A DNA stretch of 64,000 nucleotides. It comes from a virus. The notes beneath the pieces were generated by a model. It made no database searches. It saw only the letters and a list, made by a program, of their open reading frames with translations, and was not told the origin of the DNA. The translations under genes and the position numbers were made by a program. Positions 7,020-14,754 of the stretch are shown here, in pieces; position 1 is the stretch's first letter, and every line of letters starts with the position of its first letter. Location of the stretch: positions 1 through 64,000 of the IMG/VR virus record IMGVR_UViG_3300047546_003518; one strand, given 5' to 3'.

Positions 7020-7910
7020 ATGTCAAAAAAATACTATGTCAAAGATTGCCCAGACTCTAGCACCATAATAAAATGGCTGTATAGTCAAAGCGATTGGAAG
7101 GACGCTCAACGAGCTGTAAAGCCAGCTCGTGACTACAACAAGTTGCTTTGTTTTAACATTAAAGATTTTGACCCTCAAGTTCTCACCAATGACATTTGGG
7201 AAGCTACTAAAATCTATGGAGAGCATGGCTGGATTTCCAGCGATGGAATCAGTGACTACTACACCGGTTTCAGCTTGGTACATAATCCCAATCACGTTGA
7301 CTCGCTAGATCAGCACTCAAGTACCCTAGGAACTGCTCTCAACAGCTTACTCAATGGTGGATTTTTTTATGGAGTTACAGTTGAGCACAAGGTCTTAAAA
7401 AATGGTTATTTTGATGGCTACGGGATGAATTCTCCTACCATGGCCAGTGGATTCAAAAGCATAGGTGAGCTAATGGCCAGAAGCAAGCGCACTCGCATAC
7501 GCAGTAGACTAAGCATTATCCACGGAGATACTGCTTTTGATCAGCGCAGAAAAGAAGAAGGTGGCTGGCACAAGGATGAGCGCATCTTTGAAAATATTAG
7601 AATTAACATTCCAATATTAACCAATCAAGATTATCTTTTTGAAATTGAAGGCAAGCCAGCTACGCATTTGCCTGTTGGACATGCATACAGCTGGGATACA
7701 CATATTCCACATAGAGTTTTTGCCAATGCACCGTCGGCGCACCCAAGGATTCATTTTGTATTGGGATTTAGCCCTTGGTGGGATTACGATCCTGTTGACC
7801 AATGCTGGACACAAAATGAATTTTATGGCAAAAAGCATCCCTTTGATATGCTGGCCGACGGAGACATTTTTAGTGGACTTGAGTTAGATTCAACCAAGTT
7901 TATTCTCTAG
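7020..7910 (+). CDS. 2OG/Fe(II) oxygenase-like protein, aspartyl/asparaginyl hydroxylase type
   Basis: 296 residues. The C-terminal half carries GWHKDE (H184-x-D186), HIPHRVFA (H231) and PRIHFVLGF (R243), the two-histidine-one-carboxylate iron site and 2-oxoglutarate arginine of this fold; the spacing and the W-H-x-D context resemble aspartyl/asparaginyl hydroxylase-like oxygenases. The N-terminal 150 residues are not recognised. GGAGAAA upstream is the likely ribosome-binding site. The 3' end overlaps the convergent gene at 7890 by 21 bases. Confidence 0.7.
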   Translation: MSKKYYVKDCPDSSTIIKWLYSQSDWKDAQRAVKPARDYNKLLCFNIKDFDPQVLTNDIWEATKIYGEHGWISSDGISDYYTGFSLVHNPNHVDSLDQHSSTLGTALNSLLNGGFFYGVTVEHKVLKNGYFDGYGMNSPTMASGFKSIGELMARSKRTRIRSRLSIIHGDTAFDQRRKEEGGWHKDERIFENIRINIPILTNQDYLFEIEGKPATHLPVGHAYSWDTHIPHRVFANAPSAHPRIHFVLGFSPWWDYDPVDQCWTQNEFYGKKHPFDMLADGDIFSGLELDSTKFIL

Positions 7911-8435
7911 ACAATCTTTAAATTTATCACGACATTCTTTAAAAGAACCACTGCATCCCCAACTGGCAATAATCCTTGTTTCAGATGCATTGGTTCTTTT
8001 CACATCATGAGCAACATCATTGCGAATTAGTGCTGGCCTTGTTAGAGAAAATCGATAAACTTCAACCATTTCACCTGAAACTCGGTAGTGTCGCTCATCT
8101 GGCTTGTAAGTTTTAACCCATTCAGTAACTGGTTCGTACCATATGGTATGACTAGTTTCATCACAGCCGCTAATGGGTATATTGAATGCAGCCAGGCGGT
8201 GACCATCAATGTGCAACGGTATATAACCGTTCTGCGGAGTATGATATATGTTCAACCAAGATCCAAGGAAGTCAAAATCTCTCATTACAGATGACAAGTA
8301 CAGATCTTGCGTTGCATCAATACGCACATAACCTTGCCGGACAAAGTCAGTTTCTAGTTTTTGCATAACTAGTTGCTGTATGTAGGCAAGGTCTAAAAAA
8401 TCTGGGGTTTCGTAGACAAAATAGTTATCGATCAT
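7890..8435 (-). CDS. 2OG/Fe(II) oxygenase-like protein
   Basis: 181 residues. GYIPLHIDGHRLAAFNIPI gives H75-x-D77 and the conserved strand after it; VAHDV gives H143; ETRIIASW gives R154. This is again an iron/2-oxoglutarate dioxygenase arrangement, in a shorter chain than its neighbour. A TATAAATA late promoter ends 5 bases before the ATG and there is no ribosome-binding site between, so the mRNA is probably leaderless. Divergent from the methyltransferase-like gene at 8458. Confidence 0.7.
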   Translation of the reverse strand: MIDNYFVYETPDFLDLAYIQQLVMQKLETDFVRQGYVRIDATQDLYLSSVMRDFDFLGSWLNIYHTPQNGYIPLHIDGHRLAAFNIPISGCDETSHTIWYEPVTEWVKTYKPDERHYRVSGEMVEVYRFSLTRPALIRNDVAHDVKRTNASETRIIASWGCSGSFKECRDKFKDCLENKLG

Positions 8436-8440
8436 ACAGA

Positions 8441-8448
8441 TATTTATA
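8441..8448 (-). promoter_or_regulatory. Late promoter TATAAATA
   Basis: Exact T4 late consensus TATAAATA on the minus strand, 5 bases before the start codon of the gene at 7890-8435. Confidence 0.7.
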
Positions 8449-8457
8449 GGAGAAGAA

Positions 8458-9267
8458 ATGGACTATTCCTGGCGCAATTTAAAAAACATCTATGAACACT
8501 TGCTAAAGCTTGGTATGCTAAGTCCTCCTGAAGACATCATTGGAAGCTGGATGCTGTTTGGTAGTTTGCCTAAGATTAACAATTTTTTAGAGCTAGGTTC
8601 TTACATTGGCGGCGGCGTTGCTGCATTCAACGAAGCCTTGTATGAAACCGGGCATACTGATGTCAACTTTGTTGGTGTAGATCATTTAGAATTCATTGGA
8701 GCAAAAACACAGGGGCGTAGTGGAGCCTGGTACACTGACCATTTTAACCGCTGCCTGACACCTGAAGAAATAAATCAGTTAGGAAAACTTGTTGCACCAG
8801 AAGAAGCTGCACAGTGGATCATTGAACGAACCAATCGCCTAACTAACAAGCAGTTGAATTTAACATGCCTGCTGTCAGAATCTGAACTAGGCAGCGAGCA
8901 GAGATTTGATATTATACATCATGATTATGGTGATGGGGTAGAAGAAAACCTAACAACCATGCGTCGGTGTGTTCCTTTGTTATCCAACAACGGTGTTTAT
9001 ATTGTAGATGATTGGTGTACTGGTGCGCCGCTTCGTACTTGGGCTACTGTTCTTGCCCAACAAGAGAATCTGTTATTCCCCTTTATGTGGTGCAAGAACA
9101 AGGTGTTCTTTGCCAAATCTTCAGATGCAGCACAGGACATAGTAAAAAAGATATTGTCAAATCCAAATTGCAATCGCTTGCTGTTTAAGCCCATGCGCGG
9201 GTCTGATTATTTTGGAAAAGATTATGTTACTATTAGAATGCATTGGCAGGCTATGCAATGGGCATAA
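8458..9267 (+). CDS. SAM-dependent methyltransferase-like protein
   Basis: 269 residues. FLELGSYIGGGVAAF is a class I methyltransferase motif I (acidic residue then a Gly-rich SAM loop), FVGVDHL holds the motif II acidic residue, and FDIIHHDYGDG...NNGVYIVDDW matches motifs IV-V of the Methyltransf_24/cephalosporin-hydroxylase-like group. Substrate unknown. GGAGAAGAA lies directly before the ATG. The 3' end overlaps the next oxygenase-like gene by 10 bases, so the two are coupled. Confidence 0.65.
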   Translation: MDYSWRNLKNIYEHLLKLGMLSPPEDIIGSWMLFGSLPKINNFLELGSYIGGGVAAFNEALYETGHTDVNFVGVDHLEFIGAKTQGRSGAWYTDHFNRCLTPEEINQLGKLVAPEEAAQWIIERTNRLTNKQLNLTCLLSESELGSEQRFDIIHHDYGDGVEENLTTMRRCVPLLSNNGVYIVDDWCTGAPLRTWATVLAQQENLLFPFMWCKNKVFFAKSSDAAQDIVKKILSNPNCNRLLFKPMRGSDYFGKDYVTIRMHWQAMQWA

Positions 9268-9830
9268 ACTATCAAGCCATTGAATGCCCATGGGCTGTTG
9301 ATGACAATGGACAGTTTGACTACCTATGGGAATTAACCGACGCAAAACATTTTGGATTTCCTACCAGCAAACTTTCAGCAAAGCTGTTTGAGTGGGCAGA
9401 CTCAAAGAACCTGCACATAAGCTTTGCTGAAATATTTTATTTGCCTGCTCATTGTAGTGTGCGTAGAATACACACAGACTTAGATCATATTACAGAGTCT
9501 TGTAGCAAGATAAATTTTATCATTGGGGGCGAGGATGCGCCAATGCAATGGTTCAGTTTGAAGGAAGGTGCCAAAGGCCACTTTGACATAAACAAAGCGC
9601 CTACTGTGTTAAACAAAAAGCAAGTGTCACCTTATCTCAGCTGGCCAAGAGAAGAATGTATTTTAATAGATGAGGCTGTTCTCAGTGGCGCCAATTTGAT
9701 ACATGCTGGTATACCGCATGTTGTGTTTACCAAAGAAAAACCTCGCATTGCAATTAGTGTGGTATTGCAATGCAAGGTTAATAGAACTAGACTAAGTTGC
9801 GAGGAAGTTTTACTTAGATTGAGAAACTAA
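9258..9830 (+). CDS. 2OG/Fe(II) oxygenase-like protein
   Basis: 190 residues. RRIHTDLD gives H72-x-D74, NLIHAGIPH gives H149/H154, and KPRIAISVVLQ gives R163: the metal and 2-oxoglutarate residues of the dioxygenase fold in the right order. The ATG at 9258 is used because the longer in-frame start at 9243 is a TTG. Coupled to the methyltransferase-like gene before it. It ends 21 bases inside the convergent gene that stops at 9810. Confidence 0.65.
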   Translation: MGINYQAIECPWAVDDNGQFDYLWELTDAKHFGFPTSKLSAKLFEWADSKNLHISFAEIFYLPAHCSVRRIHTDLDHITESCSKINFIIGGEDAPMQWFSLKEGAKGHFDINKAPTVLNKKQVSPYLSWPREECILIDEAVLSGANLIHAGIPHVVFTKEKPRIAISVVLQCKVNRTRLSCEEVLLRLRN

Positions 9831-10277
9831 TTTACAAGTGGCTTCAAACTCATCATAAGCTGCTTTTACCATTGGATTTGACAGCAATTCTTGAGCTTGA
9901 GCAACCATTGCATTGACACCTGCTTCAGCAATTTCCCTGGCACTTGGCCAGGCCAGGTATCTTGCACCTTCACCAAACTCATGAATGAGATTTTCCCAAG
10001 CTTGCTTTTGACTTGGAGTTAATGCTCGCTCTTGCTCGGACCTTTGCATATGAATTTCACTGGCTTTCATAACAGCTTGACTGATTTCTTCCTCAGCTAC
10101 TCGACCAGCCGCAATCATTGGTGCAAGCTTAGGATTAACATTGAACCTCCGCAGACTTCCACCTGGATAACATTGAACCAAGTGATCGCCTTTGGGAAAG
10201 GCATCGCACAGTTGCGAGTCGTACTCACTTACCGGAACATATCGACGACCAACCTTTTTATAAAATACAGTTTTCAT
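9810..10277 (-). CDS. Conserved phage protein, unknown function
   Basis: 155 residues from the ATG at 10277, which overlaps the upstream stop (ATGA); the longer reading from 10316 would lie inside the upstream gene. The N-terminus (MKTVFYKKVGRRYVPVSEYD) is a beta-hairpin-like basic segment, the rest is helical. No function recognised. It is the fourth gene of the minus-strand operon that starts at 11301. Confidence 0.7.
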   Translation of the reverse strand: MKTVFYKKVGRRYVPVSEYDSQLCDAFPKGDHLVQCYPGGSLRRFNVNPKLAPMIAAGRVAEEEISQAVMKASEIHMQRSEQERALTPSQKQAWENLIHEFGEGARYLAWPSAREIAEAGVNAMVAQAQELLSNPMVKAAYDEFEATCKLVSQSK

Positions 10278-10495
10278 TTTTCTTCGCTGGCTTGAGCAGG
10301 TGCTATAGGGTTCCACCTGGTGTTGGCATACTGTTTCCTACATTCTTCCTTGGCCTTTAGTGGAAAGTCAGGACTAATCTCTGCTATCCTGCAGTCGTAT
10401 ACTCTATAGCTAGGCATTGGAATTGTAAACAACATATACACGCAAACACACAATGCTGTGATTGCACCACACAGTTCCCAATTAATTTTACTCAT
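10274..10495 (-). CDS. Small membrane protein
   Basis: 73 residues from an ATG; a GTG at 10504 is an alternative start. A hydrophobic stretch LCGAITALCVCVYMLFTIPM (about residues 7-26) is a single transmembrane segment, followed by a charged domain with two cysteines. It overlaps the genes on both sides, so it is translationally coupled. Function unknown; position does not suggest a holin. Confidence 0.65.
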   Translation of the reverse strand: MSKINWELCGAITALCVCVYMLFTIPMPSYRVYDCRIAEISPDFPLKAKEECRKQYANTRWNPIAPAQASEEK

Positions 10496-11081
10496 TGTCG
10501 TCACCTACAGCAATACCATTGCGTTCTTGATAAGCCTTTTCGTGTTCGTCACAGAGTGTACGGATCCATCCACCACTACGAGTTTTGCCTTCATTGCCGC
10601 AGGTTTCACAGGTTACGGCAGACATCGCTTCGGCCATACGCACTACTCCGTCAACCATGTCATCACCACCGTTGTAGTAAAAACGCAAAGTGCCAAATTT
10701 TTCTTTGATTTGTGTTGCTACAACTTGTGGACATGCAGGCTTTACCTTACGAAATTTTTTCTCTGCAATTTCTTCTTCAATCTGATTCAAAAACCATTCG
10801 CTGGGTTTGCGGCCGCCCGTGGAATAAAAACGCATCAAGGCTGCGCGGTTACCAGCAATGGCCTGACGCAGAGCACGATTAAACCTCAGTGTACGAGCGC
10901 GATCATTTCTAGTCCAGTCAATGTGGCTTTGAATCAGTGAGCAAGCATTTCTAATAATATTATACCAACCATCTCCGTGATCAAATCCCCAGCACATACA
11001 AGTTTGGGTCATTGGTGCATTTCGATCACGAAAAATTTTAGGAAAGTCAGTACACAATTTTGTATCTAAATCTTGATTCAT
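10488..11081 (-). CDS. Putative zinc-binding phage protein
   Basis: 197 residues. The C-terminal part has a zinc-ribbon-like C-x2-C (CETCG) followed about 16 residues later by a C and H (TLCDEH). It also has KEKFGTLRFYYNGGDD, a segment I associate with a widespread phage hypothetical family. Function unknown. One base separates it from the upstream 72-residue gene. Confidence 0.7.
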   Translation of the reverse strand: MNQDLDTKLCTDFPKIFRDRNAPMTQTCMCWGFDHGDGWYNIIRNACSLIQSHIDWTRNDRARTLRFNRALRQAIAGNRAALMRFYSTGGRKPSEWFLNQIEEEIAEKKFRKVKPACPQVVATQIKEKFGTLRFYYNGGDDMVDGVVRMAEAMSAVTCETCGNEGKTRSGGWIRTLCDEHEKAYQERNGIAVGDDNE

Positions 11082-11082
11082 G

Positions 11083-11301
11083 TTACGCTCCGTAGTCTTT
11101 AATAATCAAATTTAGTGCTTCTATTCTGAGAATGTTACCGCTGACATCTTCTGGGTGCATCCATACACCAGTAGGATTGTCATCAGAATGAGGATTCTTC
11201 TTCCATTCAGACAACTCCTTCTTAAGATAAGAACGATAGTCTTTGAGGTTGAGGACCGTAATGCGGTCCGCTGTTTCTTTGTCAATTTCCAACTTCTTCA
11301 T
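11083..11301 (-). CDS. Small conserved phage protein
   Basis: 72 residues, charged and helical, function unknown. It is the first gene of a minus-strand operon to 9810. A TTGACA-17-TAAAAT promoter ends 6 bases before the ATG, so the start codon falls at the predicted transcription start and the mRNA would be leaderless. Confidence 0.7.
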   Translation of the reverse strand: MKKLEIDKETADRITVLNLKDYRSYLKKELSEWKKNPHSDDNPTGVWMHPEDVSGNILRIEALNLIIKDYGA

Positions 11302-11307
11302 ACTAGT

Positions 11308-11336
11308 ATTTTACCCTAAAGAAAAATCATTGTCAA
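11308..11336 (-). promoter_or_regulatory. Sigma-70-like promoter, TTGACA-17-TAAAAT
   Basis: Consensus -35 and near-consensus -10 on the minus strand. The -10 ends 6 bases before the ATG at 11301. Confidence 0.75.
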
Positions 11337-11342
11337 CCTAAG

Positions 11343-11368
11343 AAAAAAGCTCGCTGTTGCCAGCGAGC
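11343..11368 (-). terminator. Intrinsic terminator
   Basis: GCTCGCTG/CAGCGAGC with a 4-base loop followed by six T on the minus strand. It ends the gene at 11403-11681 just upstream of the next promoter. Confidence 0.9.
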
Positions 11369-11402
11369 CTTTCTTGTCTAATTAATAGCTTGAGCTACTA
11401 TA

Positions 11403-11681
11403 TTAGACTGTGATGCCCATGCTCTGTGCCTTATAAGCAAGAGCAACCATCTTGCGGCTGGCTTCACCATGACGGTATTCAGTAACCTGAACGCCGTTGC
11501 CAGCCTTACGGCTGTTAGCATAAACAGCATAACCACGCTGACGAATCTGGCTGATTGTAGCGGTAGGGTTCTTGATGCCAAAACGCTTCTGGATAGCGGC
11601 TTCGGTGAGAGACTCACCGTTAATTACAAGAGCACGGAACAGCTTATACTGCTTGGTGGTTTCATCGAACTTCTTCAACAT
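11403..11681 (-). CDS. Putative helix-turn-helix DNA-binding protein
   Basis: 92 residues, basic. The segment SLTEAAIQKRFGIKNPTATISQIRQRGYAVYANSRK reads as a helix-turn-helix followed by a wing, as in winged-helix regulators, so a DNA-binding regulatory role is likely. It has its own promoter (TAGACT-17-TATAAT) with a leader of about 37 bases that contains a CATCAC/GTGATG hairpin, and its own terminator, so it is a single-gene unit. Confidence 0.7.
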   Translation of the reverse strand: MLKKFDETTKQYKLFRALVINGESLTEAAIQKRFGIKNPTATISQIRQRGYAVYANSRKAGNGVQVTEYRHGEASRKMVALAYKAQSMGITV

Positions 11682-11724
11682 TTTAGTTTCCTTTTCTTAT
11701 ACATCACTTTGTGATGCTGATATC

Positions 11725-11753
11725 ATTATAACATTAGTCTGCTAGGAAGTCTA
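11725..11753 (-). promoter_or_regulatory. Sigma-70-like promoter, TAGACT-17-TATAAT
   Basis: Perfect -10 and a 4-of-6 match at -35, upstream of the helix-turn-helix gene. Confidence 0.55.
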
Positions 11754-11789
11754 TATGATATGTTACCACATAGACCCCTTATGGCTACA

Positions 11790-12062
11790 TTACTTTGTGG
11801 TTATGAATTGGTACAATTCACTGGCCTTGTTCTTAATTTCTTCTGGCGTTGGAAACGCTGGCAATTCCGGTTGGGTTGGGAATTCAACATCCGAATAGCC
11901 TTGTGCGTTGGCCTTTGCTCGCGCAAAGTCAACGGCCATTTGAAATTGAGATTGGATAACATCTCGCTTGGTGTGGAATTCTTGTTCAACAATTCCCAGT
12001 GCCATCTTTAGCACTTCCAAACGAATCATGTAGCCATTTGTGGCTTGAGTTGAGTTACTCAT
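11790..12062 (-). CDS. Conserved phage protein, unknown function
   Basis: 90 residues from the ATG at 12062, chosen because GGAGAAAT lies just before it. A helical N-terminal part (MIRLEVLKMALGIVEQEF) is followed by a Pro-rich segment (FPTQPELPAFPTPEEI) and a final helix. No catalytic motif. A terminator lies upstream of it, so it is transcribed separately from the outer-membrane protein gene. Confidence 0.7.
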   Translation of the reverse strand: MSNSTQATNGYMIRLEVLKMALGIVEQEFHTKRDVIQSQFQMAVDFARAKANAQGYSDVEFPTQPELPAFPTPEEIKNKASELYQFITTK

Positions 12063-12125
12063 TTTATTTCTCCTGTGAGTGTGTTGCACGACTAATGTCT
12101 ATGCACTATACTTACTGTGCATAAA

Positions 12126-12155
12126 AAGAACAAAGCCACCAGTTACGGTGGCTTT
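12126..12155 (-). terminator. Intrinsic terminator
   Basis: AAAGCCACC/GGTGGCTTT with a 6-base loop, followed on the minus strand by GTTCTTTTT. It ends the outer-membrane protein gene. Confidence 0.85.
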
Positions 12156-12182
12156 GGCTAAACTAATCTAATTTAGATTGGC

Positions 12183-12746
12183 TTAGAAACTACGAGTGTA
12201 GTTCAATGCAAAAACATCTTGCTTGGCATCTTGCATGACTCTGTCATAGCGAACACCAATGCTGTCTTGCTTGGTAATGGCATAAGACAGACCTACGCGA
12301 GCTGTACTGGTAGTATCAGCAATGGCGCTATCAAAGGCAGCACGATAGCGATAACCAGCATGGGCCGAAAGGCCAGCACCAAGGGCAGCACGAACGCCAG
12401 GCTCCACAGAATAGTAACTGTAGTTGCCCACAGCTCTAAACGCTTCACCGGCTGCGACTGTTGTGTACCCACTGAATGGACCAACAAGCTTGATGGAAGC
12501 TGTTAGGCCAGCCTCTAGTCGATTTGTCAGTGCATTTGTAGTGTCAGTCTGTGTGCCACTAGCTTGAACATGTCCACTTAGAATAGAGTTGATGTCTCTA
12601 CGAACAGTCATGTTAAAGTTTTTGGCATCAGCAGCACCATCACGACCCTGAATGGATTGACCTTCCAAGGTAACGGAATCGGCTGCAATAGCCTGACCAC
12701 TCAGAGTGGCTACGGCAAGTGCCGCAATTACAAATAGCTTCTTCAT
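12183..12746 (-). CDS. Outer-membrane beta-barrel protein with signal peptide
   Basis: 187 residues from the ATG at 12746 (AAGGAAATT upstream). Residues 1-21, MKKLFVIAALAVATLSGQAIA, are a classic Sec signal peptide with an A-x-A cleavage site. The mature part alternates short polar turns with amphipathic strands (VRAALGAGLSAHAGYRYRAAF, ARVGLSYAITKQDSIGVRYD) and ends in an aromatic residue (NYTRSF), the usual C-terminal signal of bacterial outer-membrane barrels. About eight strands fit the length. A phage-made porin-like protein would change the infected cell's surface. A late motif lies about 45 bases upstream. Confidence 0.8.
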   Translation of the reverse strand: MKKLFVIAALAVATLSGQAIAADSVTLEGQSIQGRDGAADAKNFNMTVRRDINSILSGHVQASGTQTDTTNALTNRLEAGLTASIKLVGPFSGYTTVAAGEAFRAVGNYSYYSVEPGVRAALGAGLSAHAGYRYRAAFDSAIADTTSTARVGLSYAITKQDSIGVRYDRVMQDAKQDVFALNYTRSF

Positions 12747-12790
12747 TAGTTTAATTTCCTTTAAAAAATGCAGTGGAAACTGCATACTAG

Positions 12791-12796
12791 TATTTA
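12791..12796 (-). promoter_or_regulatory. Late promoter motif GGTAAATA
   Basis: GGTAAATA on the minus strand, about 45 bases before the outer-membrane protein ATG. Confidence 0.5.
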
Positions 12797-12824
12797 CCAC
12801 GATTTTTGCTGGGTAATTTCCAAA

Positions 12825-13379
12825 CTACCTTGCATAATGTTGGCGTATAGGCTGCTGTAGAGCCTGTTTTACCACATCATCTAACAAAAACGGAGTACAC
12901 CCATTGAGATCCATGCCTACATCCATGATGCGTCCTTGAATTCCATGTGGACGACCATGCAAGTGACCATGAAAGTGTACCGAACCTTGATGCATTTGGT
13001 CCCATTCCCAAATTGGATAATGGAACATTACTACAAAAGTTCCCTTGTGATTCACAGTTAGGTAATTGTGAATTTGAGAAAAACAAGACCTGTAGTTATA
13101 GTCATTGAGATTTTTGGTATCATGATTTCCTGTAATTAAAATCTTTTCACCAAAGCACCTGTTGACAATACGAGCAGACCTTTGAGCATCTGCAAATGCA
13201 ACATCACCTAGAATGTAAACTCGATCAATAGGACTGATTATAGCATTCCATTGACTAACAATCACCTCATTCATTTCCGTGGCATCGCTGTAGGGGCGCG
13301 AGTCAGCACAATACTTTAAGATATTGTGGTGATAAAAATGGATGTCGCTGGTGATCCAAGTCTTGCTTTCTATTGCCAT
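12825..13379 (-). CDS. Calcineurin-like metallophosphoesterase
   Basis: 184 residues. All motifs of the binuclear metallophosphoesterase fold are present in order: D12-x-H14, GD (58-59), GNHD (84-87), H120 and HGHLHG (137-142). The substrate could be a cyclic nucleotide, a phosphoprotein or an RNA end; it cannot be decided from sequence. It has its own promoter (TTGACA-17-TAGAAT) about 21 bases before the start. Confidence 0.9.
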   Translation of the reverse strand: MAIESKTWITSDIHFYHHNILKYCADSRPYSDATEMNEVIVSQWNAIISPIDRVYILGDVAFADAQRSARIVNRCFGEKILITGNHDTKNLNDYNYRSCFSQIHNYLTVNHKGTFVVMFHYPIWEWDQMHQGSVHFHGHLHGRPHGIQGRIMDVGMDLNGCTPFLLDDVVKQALQQPIRQHYAR

Positions 13380-13406
13380 AAAAAATCCGCTTTACAAGTC
13401 ATTTTA

Positions 13407-13435
13407 TATTCTAACACAAGACATTGGCAATGTCA
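13407..13435 (-). promoter_or_regulatory. Sigma-70-like promoter, TTGACA-17-TAGAAT
   Basis: Upstream of the metallophosphoesterase gene on the minus strand; predicted start about 13400. Confidence 0.75.
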
Positions 13436-13456
13436 AGAAAAAATTGGCAACTTGTC

Positions 13457-14428
13457 TTATTTGAGTTTGGCAGTTATGGCGCGGCGGCAAGATATCAGTT
13501 GATTTCTAAACTGGTTAAAATTTGGTAAAGTAAGAATCTCTAATGCAGCATCAATGCTTTCAACAGTTTTTGGGATTTCGTCTTTGTCGATGTTAAACAC
13601 AGACAAGTGTGCTGGCCGGCGTGCTGTATGAATATTAAAAGTGCATGATGGTTTTTTAGTTGCTATATCAAAAAAATACTTTGCCAAAGAATGAATGTCT
13701 GACAATGATATTGTGGTCAGAGTGGTATGGAATTGAATACGGATTGGAAGCTCTAAAAACTTATTGACATTTTCGTTGACTACTGTCCAGTTGGTCCCAG
13801 TTCGTTGTGCAACTGCTGTGTCACCTACTGCGTCAATGCTTAAATGTAGCCTAGTGTTGAACTTCAAAATCTTTTCTATAAAAATTGGATTGTATACGCT
13901 GGCATTTGTGTATATGCGTAGGTTGAGATCTGGTTTGCCAAGCATTGCTAAATGATCTAATAACTCATAGTAATGCTTTATCAGCATTGGTTCGCCACCA
14001 GTGAGCACTAGAGTTTTTAAATTTTGAGCAATTAGTAATATTTCATTGAAGTTTTCATCTGTTATGTTAAAAACTTCGTTTGCAATCAATGAACTTGACT
14101 CTGCATTGCACATCTTACATTGAAAATTACAAAGATTGCTGGTCCGTAGTTCCATGTAATCTATAGTAGAAGTTATGTTCTCTCCATATAGCCCAACCAT
14201 GTGCTGTCTAACACTTTGTAAACCTGCGTCCTCTAAGCGTTTGCAGGTAATACAGGTGTCGTCAAATTCCTCGTTTAAAAATTTTTGCCTTAGCTCTTTG
14301 AGATAATCACTGTTAACAAATTGCATTGGTGTCATGCTAAATTTCTTAGCACTGACACAACATACTGCTGCTTTGTCAACATGATAATAAATTGAACGCC
14401 AGGGCGCAGGACAGAAGAATTTTCTCAT
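13457..14428 (-). CDS. Radical SAM protein with extra cysteine clusters
   Basis: 323 residues. C100-x3-C104-x2-C107 (NLCNFQCKMCNAE) ligates the SAM-cleaving [4Fe-4S] cluster; LVLTGGEPML is the GGE motif that binds SAM. Extra cysteines at C6, C23, C24, C59 and C62, ahead of the core, may hold an auxiliary cluster as in SPASM/twitch-type enzymes that modify peptides or proteins. The substrate is unknown; no small precursor peptide is evident next to it. A TAAATA motif ends 5 bases before the ATG at 14428 with no ribosome-binding site, so the mRNA is probably leaderless. It lies just downstream of the tmRNA gene. Confidence 0.85.
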   Translation of the reverse strand: MRKFFCPAPWRSIYYHVDKAAVCCVSAKKFSMTPMQFVNSDYLKELRQKFLNEEFDDTCITCKRLEDAGLQSVRQHMVGLYGENITSTIDYMELRTSNLCNFQCKMCNAESSSLIANEVFNITDENFNEILLIAQNLKTLVLTGGEPMLIKHYYELLDHLAMLGKPDLNLRIYTNASVYNPIFIEKILKFNTRLHLSIDAVGDTAVAQRTGTNWTVVNENVNKFLELPIRIQFHTTLTTISLSDIHSLAKYFFDIATKKPSCTFNIHTARRPAHLSVFNIDKDEIPKTVESIDAALEILTLPNFNQFRNQLISCRRAITAKLK

Positions 14429-14433
14429 ATAGG

Positions 14434-14439
14434 TATTTA
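14434..14439 (-). promoter_or_regulatory. Late promoter motif TAAATA
   Basis: Ends 5 bases before the radical SAM start codon at 14428. Confidence 0.6.
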
Positions 14440-14443
14440 CACT

Positions 14444-14471
14444 AAGAAAGCCCACCGAAGTGGGCTTTCTT
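14444..14471 (-). terminator. tmRNA terminator hairpin
   Basis: Twelve-base-pair stem AAGAAAGCCCAC/GTGGGCTTTCTT with, in the minus-strand RNA, an exceptionally stable UUCG tetraloop. It marks the 3' end of the permuted tmRNA precursor. Confidence 0.8.
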
Positions 14472-14748
14472 GGTTTGTTGGGTTACAAGGCCTTTCCTGC
14501 CCCGCTGGGTTACGCCGCTAGGCGTAGATCCTCAGAGTAATAATTGTCGTTTGCAATTATTGAGTTTGCTTGATTTAGGGTCATCGCCTACCCTGCTGTC
14601 CACTTCAATACTCATTGCCCTGTCGATCCTAGTTCAGGCCCATCATAAGCATATTAGTTGTATCCATTTGTCCAATATGCTTATGGTGGACCTGGCCGGT
14701 ACTGCCCCGGCGTCCAGAACACCTTTTTCGTTGCTTCATACAGCAATA
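14472..14748 (-). ncRNA. ssrA: Circularly permuted (two-piece) tmRNA
   Basis: Minus-strand order is acceptor piece, intervening segment, coding piece. The acceptor piece (about 14748-14684) ends in a 5-bp T stem GCCGG/CCGGC with loop GGCAGTA, as in permuted tmRNAs, then CAGGTCC, A and CCA. The coding piece starts at 14641 with GGGCCTG, which pairs with CAGGTCC and gives a G3-U70 pair for alanine charging, followed by the tmRNA-like GGATCGACAGGG. CAGGGCA can pair with TGTTCTG of the acceptor piece as helix P2. The tag frame 14554-14510 encodes ANDNYYSEDLRLAA and TAA. The intervening segment 14642-14683 folds as an 11-bp perfect hairpin. The 3' end of the coding piece is approximate. Rescues stalled ribosomes and tags their products for proteolysis. 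Confidence 0.93.
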
Positions 14749-14754
14749 AAGATA

